NCBI GenBank assembly: GCA_019119085.1
Contig: DWXT01000069.1
Coordinates: forward strand, 1-48,025
Origin: Flavonifractor avistercoris
GTDB taxonomy: Bacteria > Bacillota > Clostridia > Oscillospirales > Oscillospiraceae
DNA length: 48,025 nt
Direction: 5' to 3'
Of this stretch, positions 25,108 to 32,517 are shown in pieces (within the stretch, counting starts at the first letter, position 1; each line of letters starts with the position of its first letter). The position numbers and the translations under genes are program-made. The notes beneath the pieces were generated by a model. That model did not search any database. It saw only the letters and a program-made list of their open reading frames with translations, and was not told the origin of the DNA.

Positions 25108-26523
25108 TCAGTGCTCCACGGGGATCTCCAGGTTTCCGAAGGTGATGGACACCACCTGCCCGGGGTCGATGAACAGCCGATCGCCGTTGGCGTCCTCGAC
25201 CAGAAATCCGACACTGGGTAGAGTGCCGCCGCCCAGATACCTGCCGCCGCCCCAGCGGGTGGCAATCTCCGTGCCGTCGGCCAGATGGAGTACCGGCGCG
25301 GTGCCCTCCTGGCGGATGGAGAAGGCCGCCTCGTACCCGTCCGCAAAAAGGATTCGCAGCTCCAGAGGGGAGAGCCGAAGCTCGGTGGGGTGGAGGGTGA
25401 GGCCGTCCAGTTCCAGCAGCTCTTTTATCGGGATCGAAATCCCGGAGGACTTCCCGAGCGTAAAGGTAAGGGAAAAAGGCTGGTCGGAGAGCACCCGATC
25501 CATATTGTAGGATACCTCCACTTCCAGGTAAGGCAGGTCATCCAAGGCGAGGGGACAGTCCTGGAAAGACCAGAGTACGACCTGGGTTCCATCCTCCAAC
25601 GTTGCTCCTTGTCCGGAGGAACCTCTGTATTTTTCTCCGGTACGGGTATCGATGAGAGTGTCGGGAAATACATCGGTACATACCAGGTCGCTGGAGGTAT
25701 ATCGGCCGCTTCGCAACACAAGGGACAGGCCGTTTTCCGTCATAGCCGCTCCTAAAACGGCATAGTCCGGAAACTGCTCGTCCAAAGGCAGGGGAATGTC
25801 ACAGCCAACGGCGGCCGCAGCCCGGGAAATCTCCTCTGCGTTTCCCCGGAAGTGAGTGTCGGAGAAATCAGGGTTCTCTTGCTCTGCCAGCGGGGCCAGG
25901 GAGACAGGGGAATCGCCGCGCACATGATAGAGACCGTCGCTGTCATGCAGCCTCACCGCTACTCCATCGGCGGTGAGGGTGAGGGGCTGGTTGACCAGGG
26001 TGTCGGGTTGGTCGGTGACATAGCTCGCATTAAAGAGAAGATAAAGTGTGGTGCCGTCCTGGGAGAACTGCCGCCCCAGCATACCGCTGGAGCCTGCGCC
26101 CCGCTCTGCCTCGATTTCCAAATTCAGATGCATCGAAGTGGTATTCAGGCTGGCCTCCGGGTCGATGGGTCTGCCGTCCGTCCGGCTCAGGGCCAGCAGG
26201 AGCAGGATATTGCTGTCATCGGCCACCGCATCCACCACGGTGAGGGTGTAGTCCCCGGCGGTCTGGCTGACGCCCACCGTCTCCACCGCGTTTTGGGGCA
26301 GGGAGGGGGCGAAGTACCGCCACGCCCCGGAGATGCCAACCGCCGCCGCGCCGATGGTCAGCAGGGCGCACAGCACCGCCGCCGCCGCCAGGGGCCGGCC
26401 GGGGCGGAGGCGGGCCCGGCGTTGCCTGCCCGCCTGTTCCACCACGCCGGACAGGTCGCATGCCGGTGTTTGAATCTGGGAGAGGGCGTGAAAAATCCGC
26501 TCCTCCTCCGGTGTCCGCATCAT
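25108..26523 (-). CDS. Membrane-anchored ECF partner protein, DUF4179-like
   Basis: 471 residues: a cytoplasmic N-terminus of about 43 residues, one transmembrane helix (about 44-66), and a large external region of about 400 residues rich in beta-type segments. The N-terminal and juxtamembrane layout resembles the DUF4179 proteins that follow ECF sigma genes in Clostridia and are presumed anti-sigma or signal-sensing factors. The start overlaps the sigma-factor stop as ATGA, with AGGAGGT upstream. No zinc-binding HxxxCxxC motif is seen in the short cytoplasmic part. The anti-sigma role is inferred from position and topology. Confidence 0.72.
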   Translation of the reverse strand: MMRTPEEERIFHALSQIQTPACDLSGVVEQAGRQRRARLRPGRPLAAAAVLCALLTIGAAAVGISGAWRYFAPSLPQNAVETVGVSQTAGDYTLTVVDAVADDSNILLLLALSRTDGRPIDPEASLNTTSMHLNLEIEAERGAGSSGMLGRQFSQDGTTLYLLFNASYVTDQPDTLVNQPLTLTADGVAVRLHDSDGLYHVRGDSPVSLAPLAEQENPDFSDTHFRGNAEEISRAAAAVGCDIPLPLDEQFPDYAVLGAAMTENGLSLVLRSGRYTSSDLVCTDVFPDTLIDTRTGEKYRGSSGQGATLEDGTQVVLWSFQDCPLALDDLPYLEVEVSYNMDRVLSDQPFSLTFTLGKSSGISIPIKELLELDGLTLHPTELRLSPLELRILFADGYEAAFSIRQEGTAPVLHLADGTEIATRWGGGRYLGGGTLPSVGFLVEDANGDRLFIDPGQVVSITFGNLEIPVEH

Positions 26524-27044
26524 GGAGATACCTCCTTTTCCGTGTCGCTCAGTTCCGTCAGGGCCCGGGCCAGCTTGCCCCGGGCCCGCTCATACCGCTT
26601 GCGCAGGGTGGCGGCGGACTGGCCGTAGATCCGGGCCAGCTCGTCGTAGTGCCGCCCCTCCATCACCCGGCCGAACACCAGCCCCCGCTCCTGGGCGGTG
26701 AGGCGGCCCAGGGCCTCCCGCAGCTCGGGGCCGATGTAGTCGGGGTCGTGGACAGCCGGCGGGGGAGGGGGGAAGAGCTGCCGCCTCCGCTGCCGGAGCA
26801 GGTCGATGCAGGCGTGATAGGCCAGCTTGTAGAGCCACGCCTCCAGATTGGTGCCCGCCCGGAAGCGGCTCCGGCGATCCCAGGCCCGCAGCAGGGCGGT
26901 CTGCACCGCGTCCTGGGCCTCGTGATAGTCGCAGAGAATGTGGTGGCAGTACCGCAGAAGGGCCTGCCCGTAGCGCGCCACCGCCTCCTCCAGGCATTCC
27001 TCGTCCCCCGTGGGAAAGCGCCGGCTCAGCTCCGCCTCGTCCAT
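26520..27044 (-). CDS. ECF-type RNA polymerase sigma factor
   Basis: 174 residues. Region 2 includes YCHHILCDYHEAQDAVQ and ALLRAWDRR; region 4 includes LTAQERGLVFGRVMEG and the DNA-reading helix QSAATLRKRYERARGKL. Size and layout are those of extracytoplasmic-function sigma factors. AGGAGGCGAG precedes the ATG. It is translationally coupled to the membrane protein gene downstream. No certain autoregulated promoter was recognised. Confidence 0.9.
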   Translation of the reverse strand: MDEAELSRRFPTGDEECLEEAVARYGQALLRYCHHILCDYHEAQDAVQTALLRAWDRRSRFRAGTNLEAWLYKLAYHACIDLLRQRRRQLFPPPPPAVHDPDYIGPELREALGRLTAQERGLVFGRVMEGRHYDELARIYGQSAATLRKRYERARGKLARALTELSDTEKEVSP

Positions 27045-27342
27045 GTGTCTCGCCTCCTTTGCTCATGCTTCAAAAACCGGTTTTCACCCTGTATAACGGC
27101 CTGGCCCCGCTGTTTGTGACAGGCATCAAAAAAAGCCTCGCAGAGTTCCGCCGCCCGTAGGCGGCGGAATCAGATAAAATCCGTTTTCCCCGGCGACATG
27201 AGCGTCGGGGAAAACACTGCTCAGCCCGCAAGTGTGGGCTTTGCCCGCGCGCAGCGGGCTGCAACTTTTTCACCTGAGCGGCTTTGCCGCTCAGGTGAGT
27301 AAAAAGGCCGCCCGGAGCTCTGTGCTCCGGGCGGCCATATTT
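27045..27342. other. Gene-free stretch packed with GC hairpins
   Basis: No coding region is credible. On either strand four strong hairpins follow each other: 27146-27169 (TTCCGCCGC arms), 27183-27215 (13 bp, one G-T pair), 27222-27261 (CAGCCCGC arms with a nested GGGC/GCCC) and 27271-27298 (12-bp arms CACCTGAGCGGC, TTT loop), ending with the rnpB terminator at 27301-27336. The sigma-gene promoter must lie near 27060-27110. Confidence 0.6.
27301..27336 (-). terminator. Terminator of rnpB
   Basis: A perfect 13-bp stem (27306-27318 with 27324-27336), 5-nt loop, and TTTTT on the minus strand directly after the stem. Confidence 0.92.
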
Positions 27343-27528
27343 GCAAGTAAGCCTGTAAGCCGGGTTCTGTCCTTTAAGACAGCCATCTATCTCGACGCAC
27401 CGTTGCCGGTACGCTCAAGCCGCCTCCCCGGGACGGCCGGGCCGGCCATATGTCCCTCCACGGCGTTGCTCCGGATAGAGTTTACAGCGACGGACGCTTG
27501 GCACGCCGTCGGGTGAGCTCTTACCTCA

Positions 27529-27579
27529 CCTTTCCACCCTTACCATTGCAGCTGAACTGCAATGGTAAGGGTGGAAAGG
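27529..27579 (-). repeat. Perfect 23-bp inverted repeat inside rnpB
   Basis: Arms 27529-27551 and 27557-27579 are exact complements with a 5-nt loop. An 8-bp hairpin with GCAATTCC arms (27579-27597) follows at once on the plus strand. Confidence 0.95.
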
Positions 27580-27716
27580 CAATTCCTTCGGAATTGCATC
27601 CGCTGCGGCGGGGTGACCGGACGCGAAAGGCGGGCCTCGCCGGCCCCCTTTCACACTATCCCCCGCGCGGCGCACAGCGCCGCATGGCCCTTACCAGCAC
27701 AGTTCAACTGCAATGG
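27553..27716 (-). repeat. Direct repeats bounding an apparent rnpB insertion
   Basis: TGAACTGCAATGG (27553-27565) and TCAACTGCAATGG (27704-27716) match in 12 of 13 positions and are offset by 151 bp. Removing one copy and the intervening DNA leaves an RNA of about 356 nt with a simple P8-like hairpin before TAAGGGTGGAAAGG. Confidence 0.7.
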
Positions 27717-27856
27717 CGGTATATCTCTGTTGCACTTTTCCTAGGGTCGCCCCCGGCGGGTGTTACCCGTTATCCTTGCCCTGTGGAGCCCGGACTTTCC
27801 TCACAGACGGGCCTTTCGTCCCGCCCGCGCGGCTGTCCAGCTTGCTTGCGAAGCAC

Positions 27857-27885
27857 ATTGTACCGGATCCCGGCCCGGTTGTCAA
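27857..27885 (-). promoter_or_regulatory. Sigma-A promoter of rnpB
   Basis: On the minus strand TTGACA (27885-27880), 17 bp, TACAAT (27862-27857). The predicted start falls at about 27850, matching the first base of helix P1. Confidence 0.9.
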
Positions 27886-27925
27886 ATGGGAATCGGGGAG
27901 AGGTGTCGGAGATGCCGCATTTTCA

Positions 27926-27954
27926 TTGAAATTTTTTCCGCGATAGGATATAAT
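27926..27954 (+). promoter_or_regulatory. Sigma-A promoter of murD
   Basis: TTGAAA (27926-27931), 17 bp, TATAAT (27949-27954). Divergent from the rnpB promoter with 40 bp between the two -35 boxes. Confidence 0.88.
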
Positions 27955-27990
27955 CATTTAGTTACAGACTATATGAGGGAGGAACGTGCT

Positions 27991-29379
27991 ATGAGTTCCA
28001 CCATACAGGATTATCTGGCGTCCCTGCGGGGGAAGCGGGTGGCGGTGATCGGCATCGGCGTGTCCAACACCCCCCTGATCAAGATGCTCCTGCGGGCGGG
28101 GATTGCGGTGACCGCCTGCGACAAGCGGCAGCGGGACGACTTCGCCGGCCAGGCCGAGGAGCTGGAGAGCCTTGGGGCCGAGCTGCGGCTGGGCTCGGAC
28201 TATCTGGAGGGGCTGGATCATGACGTAATCTTCCGCACCCCCGGCCTGCGGCCCGACGTGCCGGAGCTGATCGCGGCAAAAGAGCGGGGGAGCGTCATCA
28301 CCTCGGAGATGGAGGTGTTCTTCCAGGTCTGCCCCTGCAAAACCATCGCCGTGACGGGCAGCGACGGCAAGACCACCACCACCACCATTATCGCCGAGCT
28401 GCTCAAGGCGGCGGGGAAGAGCGTGTACGTGGGCGGCAACATCGGCCGGCCCCTGCTCCCCGATGTGGACGGCATGGAGCCCGGCGACATCGCGGTGCTG
28501 GAGCTGTCCTCCTTCCAGCTCATGACCATGGAGCAGAGCCCGGATATTGCGGTGATCACCAACCTGGCCCCCAACCACCTGGACGTCCACAAGTCCATGG
28601 AGGAGTACATCGCCGCCAAGAAGAACATCTTCACCCACCAGGGCCCCGGCGGCCTGCTGGTGCTCAACGCCGACAACGGCATCACCAGCGGCTTCGCGCC
28701 TGAGGCCAGGGGCCGGGTGACCCTGTTCAGCCGCCGGGCGGAGCTGGAGAAGGGCGTCTTTGTAAAGGACGGGGCCGTCTGGGTGCGCAACGACATGCAC
28801 GAGCGGCCGGTGCTCTACCTGGAGAACATCCTTCTGCCCGGCGAGCACAACGTGGAGAACTATATGGCGGCCATCGCCGCCCTGGACGGCCTGGTGCCCG
28901 ACCAGGTGGTGCGGGACTTCGCCGCCAAGTTCGCCGGGGTGGAGCACCGCATCGAGCTGGTGCGCACCCTCCGGGGCGTGCGGTACTACAACGACTCCAT
29001 CGCCTCCAGCCCCTCCCGCACCATCGCGGGCCTGCGCTCCTTCAAAGAGAAGGTGCTCCTCATCGCCGGCGGGTATGACAAGCACATTCCCTTCGACGTG
29101 CTGGGCCCCGAGGTGGTGGAGCACGTGAAGGCCCTGTTTCTGACGGGGGACACCGCCCCCAAGATCCGCGCGGCGGTGGAGGCCTCCCCGGGCTACCGCC
29201 CGGACGCCCTGCCCATCCGGGAGTACAGCTCCTTCGACGGGGCGGTGCTGGCGGCCTGCCAGGCGGCTCAGTCCGGCGATGTGGTGATCCTGTCGCCCGC
29301 CTGCGCCTCCTTTGATAAGTTTAAGAACTTCGCGGAGCGGGGCGCGGCCTTCAAAAAGATTATCTACGGTCTGGAGTGA
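27991..29379 (+). CDS. murD: UDP-N-acetylmuramoylalanine-D-glutamate ligase
   Basis: A 462-residue peptidoglycan precursor ligase adding D-Glu to UDP-MurNAc-L-Ala in the cytosol. The N-terminal dinucleotide-like fold has GIGVSNTPL, the ATP loop is VTGSDGKTTTT, the central domain has NLAPNHLDVH, and the C-terminal domain has YNDSIASSPSRT and LSPACASFDKFKNFAERG. ATG at 27991 after GAGGGAGGAA. It stands apart from other mur genes and is followed by a terminator. Confidence 0.96.
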   Translation: MSSTIQDYLASLRGKRVAVIGIGVSNTPLIKMLLRAGIAVTACDKRQRDDFAGQAEELESLGAELRLGSDYLEGLDHDVIFRTPGLRPDVPELIAAKERGSVITSEMEVFFQVCPCKTIAVTGSDGKTTTTTIIAELLKAAGKSVYVGGNIGRPLLPDVDGMEPGDIAVLELSSFQLMTMEQSPDIAVITNLAPNHLDVHKSMEEYIAAKKNIFTHQGPGGLLVLNADNGITSGFAPEARGRVTLFSRRAELEKGVFVKDGAVWVRNDMHERPVLYLENILLPGEHNVENYMAAIAALDGLVPDQVVRDFAAKFAGVEHRIELVRTLRGVRYYNDSIASSPSRTIAGLRSFKEKVLLIAGGYDKHIPFDVLGPEVVEHVKALFLTGDTAPKIRAAVEASPGYRPDALPIREYSSFDGAVLAACQAAQSGDVVILSPACASFDKFKNFAERGAAFKKIIYGLE

Positions 29380-29384
29380 GGCTT

Positions 29385-29415
29385 CGGGGCCGGGATTTCC
29401 CGGCCCCGGCCTTTT
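29385..29415 (+). terminator. Terminator after murD
   Basis: A 10-bp GC stem, CGGGGCCGGG (29385-29394) with 29399-29408, ATTT loop, then GCCTTTTCC. Confidence 0.75.
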
Positions 29416-29438
29416 CCGGGCGGAAAGGATGATGAAAT

Positions 29439-30458
29439 TTGGATATGAGGCAAGCCCTGGAGCGGCTGTGCACCTGTACCGCTCCCTCCGGGTTTGAGGC
29501 CCCTGCGGCGGCCGTGGCGGCGGAGCTGCTCCGCCCCCTGGTGGACGAGGTGTCCATCGACCGCATGGGCAATGTGCTCGGCGTGCGCCGCAGCAAGACC
29601 CCCGACGCCCCCAAGCTGCTGCTGGACGCCCACCTGGACGAGATCGGCCTGATTGTCACCGGCGTGGAGGACGGCTTCCTCCGCTTCCGCAGCATCGGCG
29701 GGGTGGATCCCCGGATGCTGCCCGGCCGGGAGCTGGTGGTGCTCACCGACCCGCCCCTGCGGGGGCTGGTGGCCTGCCCCTCCGGCGGCGATGAGGACAA
29801 GAGCGTGCCCCTGAGCGAGCTGTACGTGGACGTGGGCCTGTCCCAGGAGGCGGCGGAGAAGACCGTGCCCCTCGGCACCCCCATGGTCTACCGGGCGGGC
29901 TGCTTCCCCCTGGGGGAGGACCAGATCTGCGGCAAGTCCATGGACGACCGGGCCTGCTTCGTCACCCTCCTGCGGGCGGCGGAGCTTCTGAAAAATAAGG
30001 AGCTGGATGTGGAGCTCCATATCCTGGGATCCACCCGGGAGGAGGTGTCCGGCGCGGGCGCCGTGGTGGGCACCTGGGCCGTGGCCCCCGACTTCTGCGT
30101 GGCGGTGGACGTGACCCACGGCAAGACCCCCGACGGCCCGGCGGACAAGACCTTTGCGCTGGGCGGCGGCCCCGCCATCGGCGTGGGGCCCAACATGACC
30201 CGCTGGATGACGGAGCGGATGATCGACAAGGCCAGGGAGCACGGCATCCCCTATCAGCTGGAGATCATGTCCGGCCACACGGGCACCAACGGCTGGGAGA
30301 TGCAGATCAGCAGGGAGGGGGTGGCCACCTCGGTGCTGTCCCTGCCCCTGAAGTATATGCACACGCCGGTGGAGGTGCTGTCCCTGTCTGACATGGAGCA
30401 GGTGGCCCGGCTGCTGGCCGCCTTCACGGAGAATCTGGGGAAGGAGGCGGTACGGTGA
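29439..30458 (+). CDS. M42 family aminopeptidase, paralogue 1
   Basis: 339 residues from TTG at 29439 (GAAAGGATG upstream at good spacing; ATG at 29445 is possible). Metal and catalytic motifs are complete: DAHLDE, the Asp-Asp of SMDDR, STREEVS, VDVTH and YMHTP. M42 enzymes form large tetrahedral (TET) aminopeptidase particles or act as glutamyl aminopeptidases or endoglucanase-like hydrolases in the cytosol. It is the first of three related genes in a row with overlapping or near-overlapping ends, suggesting a hetero-oligomer or divided substrate range. Confidence 0.9.
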   Translation: MDMRQALERLCTCTAPSGFEAPAAAVAAELLRPLVDEVSIDRMGNVLGVRRSKTPDAPKLLLDAHLDEIGLIVTGVEDGFLRFRSIGGVDPRMLPGRELVVLTDPPLRGLVACPSGGDEDKSVPLSELYVDVGLSQEAAEKTVPLGTPMVYRAGCFPLGEDQICGKSMDDRACFVTLLRAAELLKNKELDVELHILGSTREEVSGAGAVVGTWAVAPDFCVAVDVTHGKTPDGPADKTFALGGGPAIGVGPNMTRWMTERMIDKAREHGIPYQLEIMSGHTGTNGWEMQISREGVATSVLSLPLKYMHTPVEVLSLSDMEQVARLLAAFTENLGKEAVR

Positions 30459-31480
30459 AGGAGCGGTTAAAGACCCTCTGCGGGCTGGACGGCGTGTCCA
30501 GCTGGGAGGACGCCGTGCGGGACTACCTGTGCGCGGAGGCCAAACCCTGCGCCGATGCCCTGCGGGTGGACGCCCTGGGCAATCTCATTGCATTCAAAAA
30601 GGGGAGAAAGCCCGCGGGAAACAAGGTCATGCTGTGCGCCCACATGGATGAGGTGGGCCTCATGGTGCGCCGCATCACCGACGAGGGCTATCTGAAATTT
30701 GACGCCGTGGGCGCTCTCGACCGCCGGGTGCTTCTGGGCAAGCCGGTGCGGGTGGGGCCCAAGGGCATCCCCGGCGTGGTGGGGCTCAAGGCCTACCACC
30801 TGGTGAGCCGGGAGGAGGAGAAGTCCGTCCCCAAGCTGGACGAGTTCTATATCGACATTGGCGCCAAAGACAAGGCCGGGGCGGAGGCCCTGGTGTCTCT
30901 GGGGGATGTGGCGGCCTTTGACTCCACCGCCGGGGAGTTTGGCAGCGGCCTGTTCCAGGGCAAGGCCCTGGGCAGCCGGGTGGGGTGCGCCGTCCTGCTG
31001 ACCCTCTTGAAAGAAGAACTGCCCCTGGACTGCACCTTTGTCTTTACCGCCCAGGAGGAGGTGGGCAACCGGGGCGCCTTCGGCGCGGGCTTCTCCGTCA
31101 CCCCGGAGCTCGCCCTGGTGCTGGACGGGGCCGACACGGCGGACGCCCCCGGCGTGCCCGCCCACAAGCGGGGCTGCACCCTTGGGAAGGGCGTCGTCCT
31201 GCCCGTGATGGACAAGGGTTCCATTGCCGACCGGGGCCTGTTTGAACGGCTGCGAACTCTGGCCGAGCGGGAAACTATCCGCTGGCAGACCAGCGGCAGC
31301 ATCCCCGGCAAGACGGACGCCGCCGCCCTCCAGCGCACCAAGGCCGGGGTGCGGACGGCCATGCTGTCGGTGCCGGTGCGCTACCACCACACCCCCTCGG
31401 GGCTGGTCTCCCTGGGAGATGTGGACGGTGTGCTGGCCCTGACCCGGGCCTTCCTCAGCGATCTGGCGGAAAAGGAGTGA
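30455..31480 (+). CDS. M42 family peptidase homologue lacking the Asp-Asp motif
   Basis: 341 residues, GTG start overlapping the upstream stop as GTGA. CAHMDE, AQEEVG, LDGAD and YHHTP are kept, but the stretch that normally reads D-D-R is GSR here (G173-S174-R175 in KALGSRVG). The first Asp of that pair bridges both metals in M42 enzymes, so catalysis is probably lost or changed. The fold appears intact and the gene is not truncated, so it may be a structural or regulatory subunit for its neighbours. That role is inference. Confidence 0.85.
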   Translation: MKERLKTLCGLDGVSSWEDAVRDYLCAEAKPCADALRVDALGNLIAFKKGRKPAGNKVMLCAHMDEVGLMVRRITDEGYLKFDAVGALDRRVLLGKPVRVGPKGIPGVVGLKAYHLVSREEEKSVPKLDEFYIDIGAKDKAGAEALVSLGDVAAFDSTAGEFGSGLFQGKALGSRVGCAVLLTLLKEELPLDCTFVFTAQEEVGNRGAFGAGFSVTPELALVLDGADTADAPGVPAHKRGCTLGKGVVLPVMDKGSIADRGLFERLRTLAERETIRWQTSGSIPGKTDAAALQRTKAGVRTAMLSVPVRYHHTPSGLVSLGDVDGVLALTRAFLSDLAEKE

Positions 31481-31485
31481 ACAAC

Positions 31486-32481
31486 ATGGAGATTTTAGAG
31501 ACCCTGCGGGCGCTGAATGCCTGCTTTGGCCCCTCCGGGCAGGAGGGGGCGGTGGCCGAGGCCATCCGCAAAATCGCCGCGCCCTATGTGGACGAGTGTA
31601 CGGTGGACACCCTGGGCAACCTGCTCTGTCACAAGAAGGGGAAGGGGCCCAAGGTGCTCTTTGCTGCCCACATGGACTCCATCGGACTGATTGTCACCCA
31701 CATCGACGAGCACGGCTTCCTCCGCTTCGGCCCGGTGGGCGGCCTGTCCGCCCACGAGGCGCTGGGCGCCCCCGTCCGGTTTGCCAACGGCGTCCGGGGC
31801 GTGGTGGCCCTGGAGGGCAAGGTGGAGGCCAAGGAGATGAAGCTGGAGCACCTCTACGTGGACATCGGCGCCAGGGACGAGAAAGAGGCCAGAGCCATGG
31901 TGCAGGTGGGGGACACGGCGGTGTACGACACCGCCGCCTTCCAGAGCGGAAGCCGGATCTTTTCTCCCTACCTGGACGACCGGATTGCCTGCGTGGTGCT
32001 CCTCATGGCCATGGAGCGGCTGGGGGAGACGGACAACGACCTGACCTTTGCTTTCACCGTCCAGGAGGAGGTGGGGCTCCGGGGCGCCAAGACGGCGGCC
32101 TACGGGGTGGACCCGGACTACGGCATCGCCGTGGATGTCACCGACTCCGACGACATTCCCTCCGCCCCCCACGAGTGCAGCAGCTCGGCGGGGAAGGGGG
32201 CGGCCATTAAGGTCATGGACAGCTCGGTGATCTGCCACCCGTCGGTGGTGGCCAGGCTGGAGGAGCTGGCCAAGGCCGGAGAGATCCCCTACCAGAAGGA
32301 CATCCTGCGCTTCGGCGGCACCGACGCCGGGGCCATCCACCAGAGCCGGGCCGGCGTGTACACCGGCGGCATCTCCATCCCCACCCGCTACGTCCACACC
32401 CCGCTGGAGATGGCGGACGCGGGGGATATCGAGGCCTGCGCTGCCCTGGTGGCCGCCTTTGCCCAGGCCAAGCTGGACTGA
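31486..32481 (+). CDS. M42 family aminopeptidase, paralogue 3
   Basis: 331 residues from ATG at 31486, nine bases after AAGGAG; a GTG at 31477 overlapping the upstream stop is too close to that site. All M42 motifs are present: AAHMDS, PYLDDR, QEEVGLRG, AVDVTD and YVHTP. It is closer to paralogue 1 than to the middle gene in its metal motifs. It ends the three-gene set; the PLP enzyme gene begins 36 bp on. Confidence 0.91.
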   Translation: MEILETLRALNACFGPSGQEGAVAEAIRKIAAPYVDECTVDTLGNLLCHKKGKGPKVLFAAHMDSIGLIVTHIDEHGFLRFGPVGGLSAHEALGAPVRFANGVRGVVALEGKVEAKEMKLEHLYVDIGARDEKEARAMVQVGDTAVYDTAAFQSGSRIFSPYLDDRIACVVLLMAMERLGETDNDLTFAFTVQEEVGLRGAKTAAYGVDPDYGIAVDVTDSDDIPSAPHECSSSAGKGAAIKVMDSSVICHPSVVARLEELAKAGEIPYQKDILRFGGTDAGAIHQSRAGVYTGGISIPTRYVHTPLEMADAGDIEACAALVAAFAQAKLD

Positions 32482-32517
32482 CAAAAAATACAGAGATAAG
32501 AAAGTGTGTAACAGGAA

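Larger units (their letters stand above)
27343..27849 (-). ncRNA. rnpB: RNase P RNA (type A) with an internal insertion
   Basis: The catalytic RNA of RNase P, which trims tRNA 5' leaders. Read on the minus strand, the 5' core GAGGAAAGTCCGGGCTCC lies at about 27803-27786, GTGCAACAGAGA and GGTAAGAGCTCACC follow, and the 3' core ACAGAACCCGGCTTA ends near 27355. The first bases GCAAGCAAGC pair with the 3' end GCTTACTTGC (helix P1), which fixes both ends. The total of about 507 nt exceeds a normal type A molecule by roughly 150 nt. The excess maps to 27553-27716, between two 13-bp repeats, in the P8 region. The promoter is at 27857-27885 and the terminator at 27301-27336. Confidence 0.94.

Noticed and set aside
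27450..27957. Several short open frames between 27450 and 27957
   Set aside because: They lie over the structured RNase P RNA and its promoter; conserved RNA motifs explain the sequence better than protein coding.
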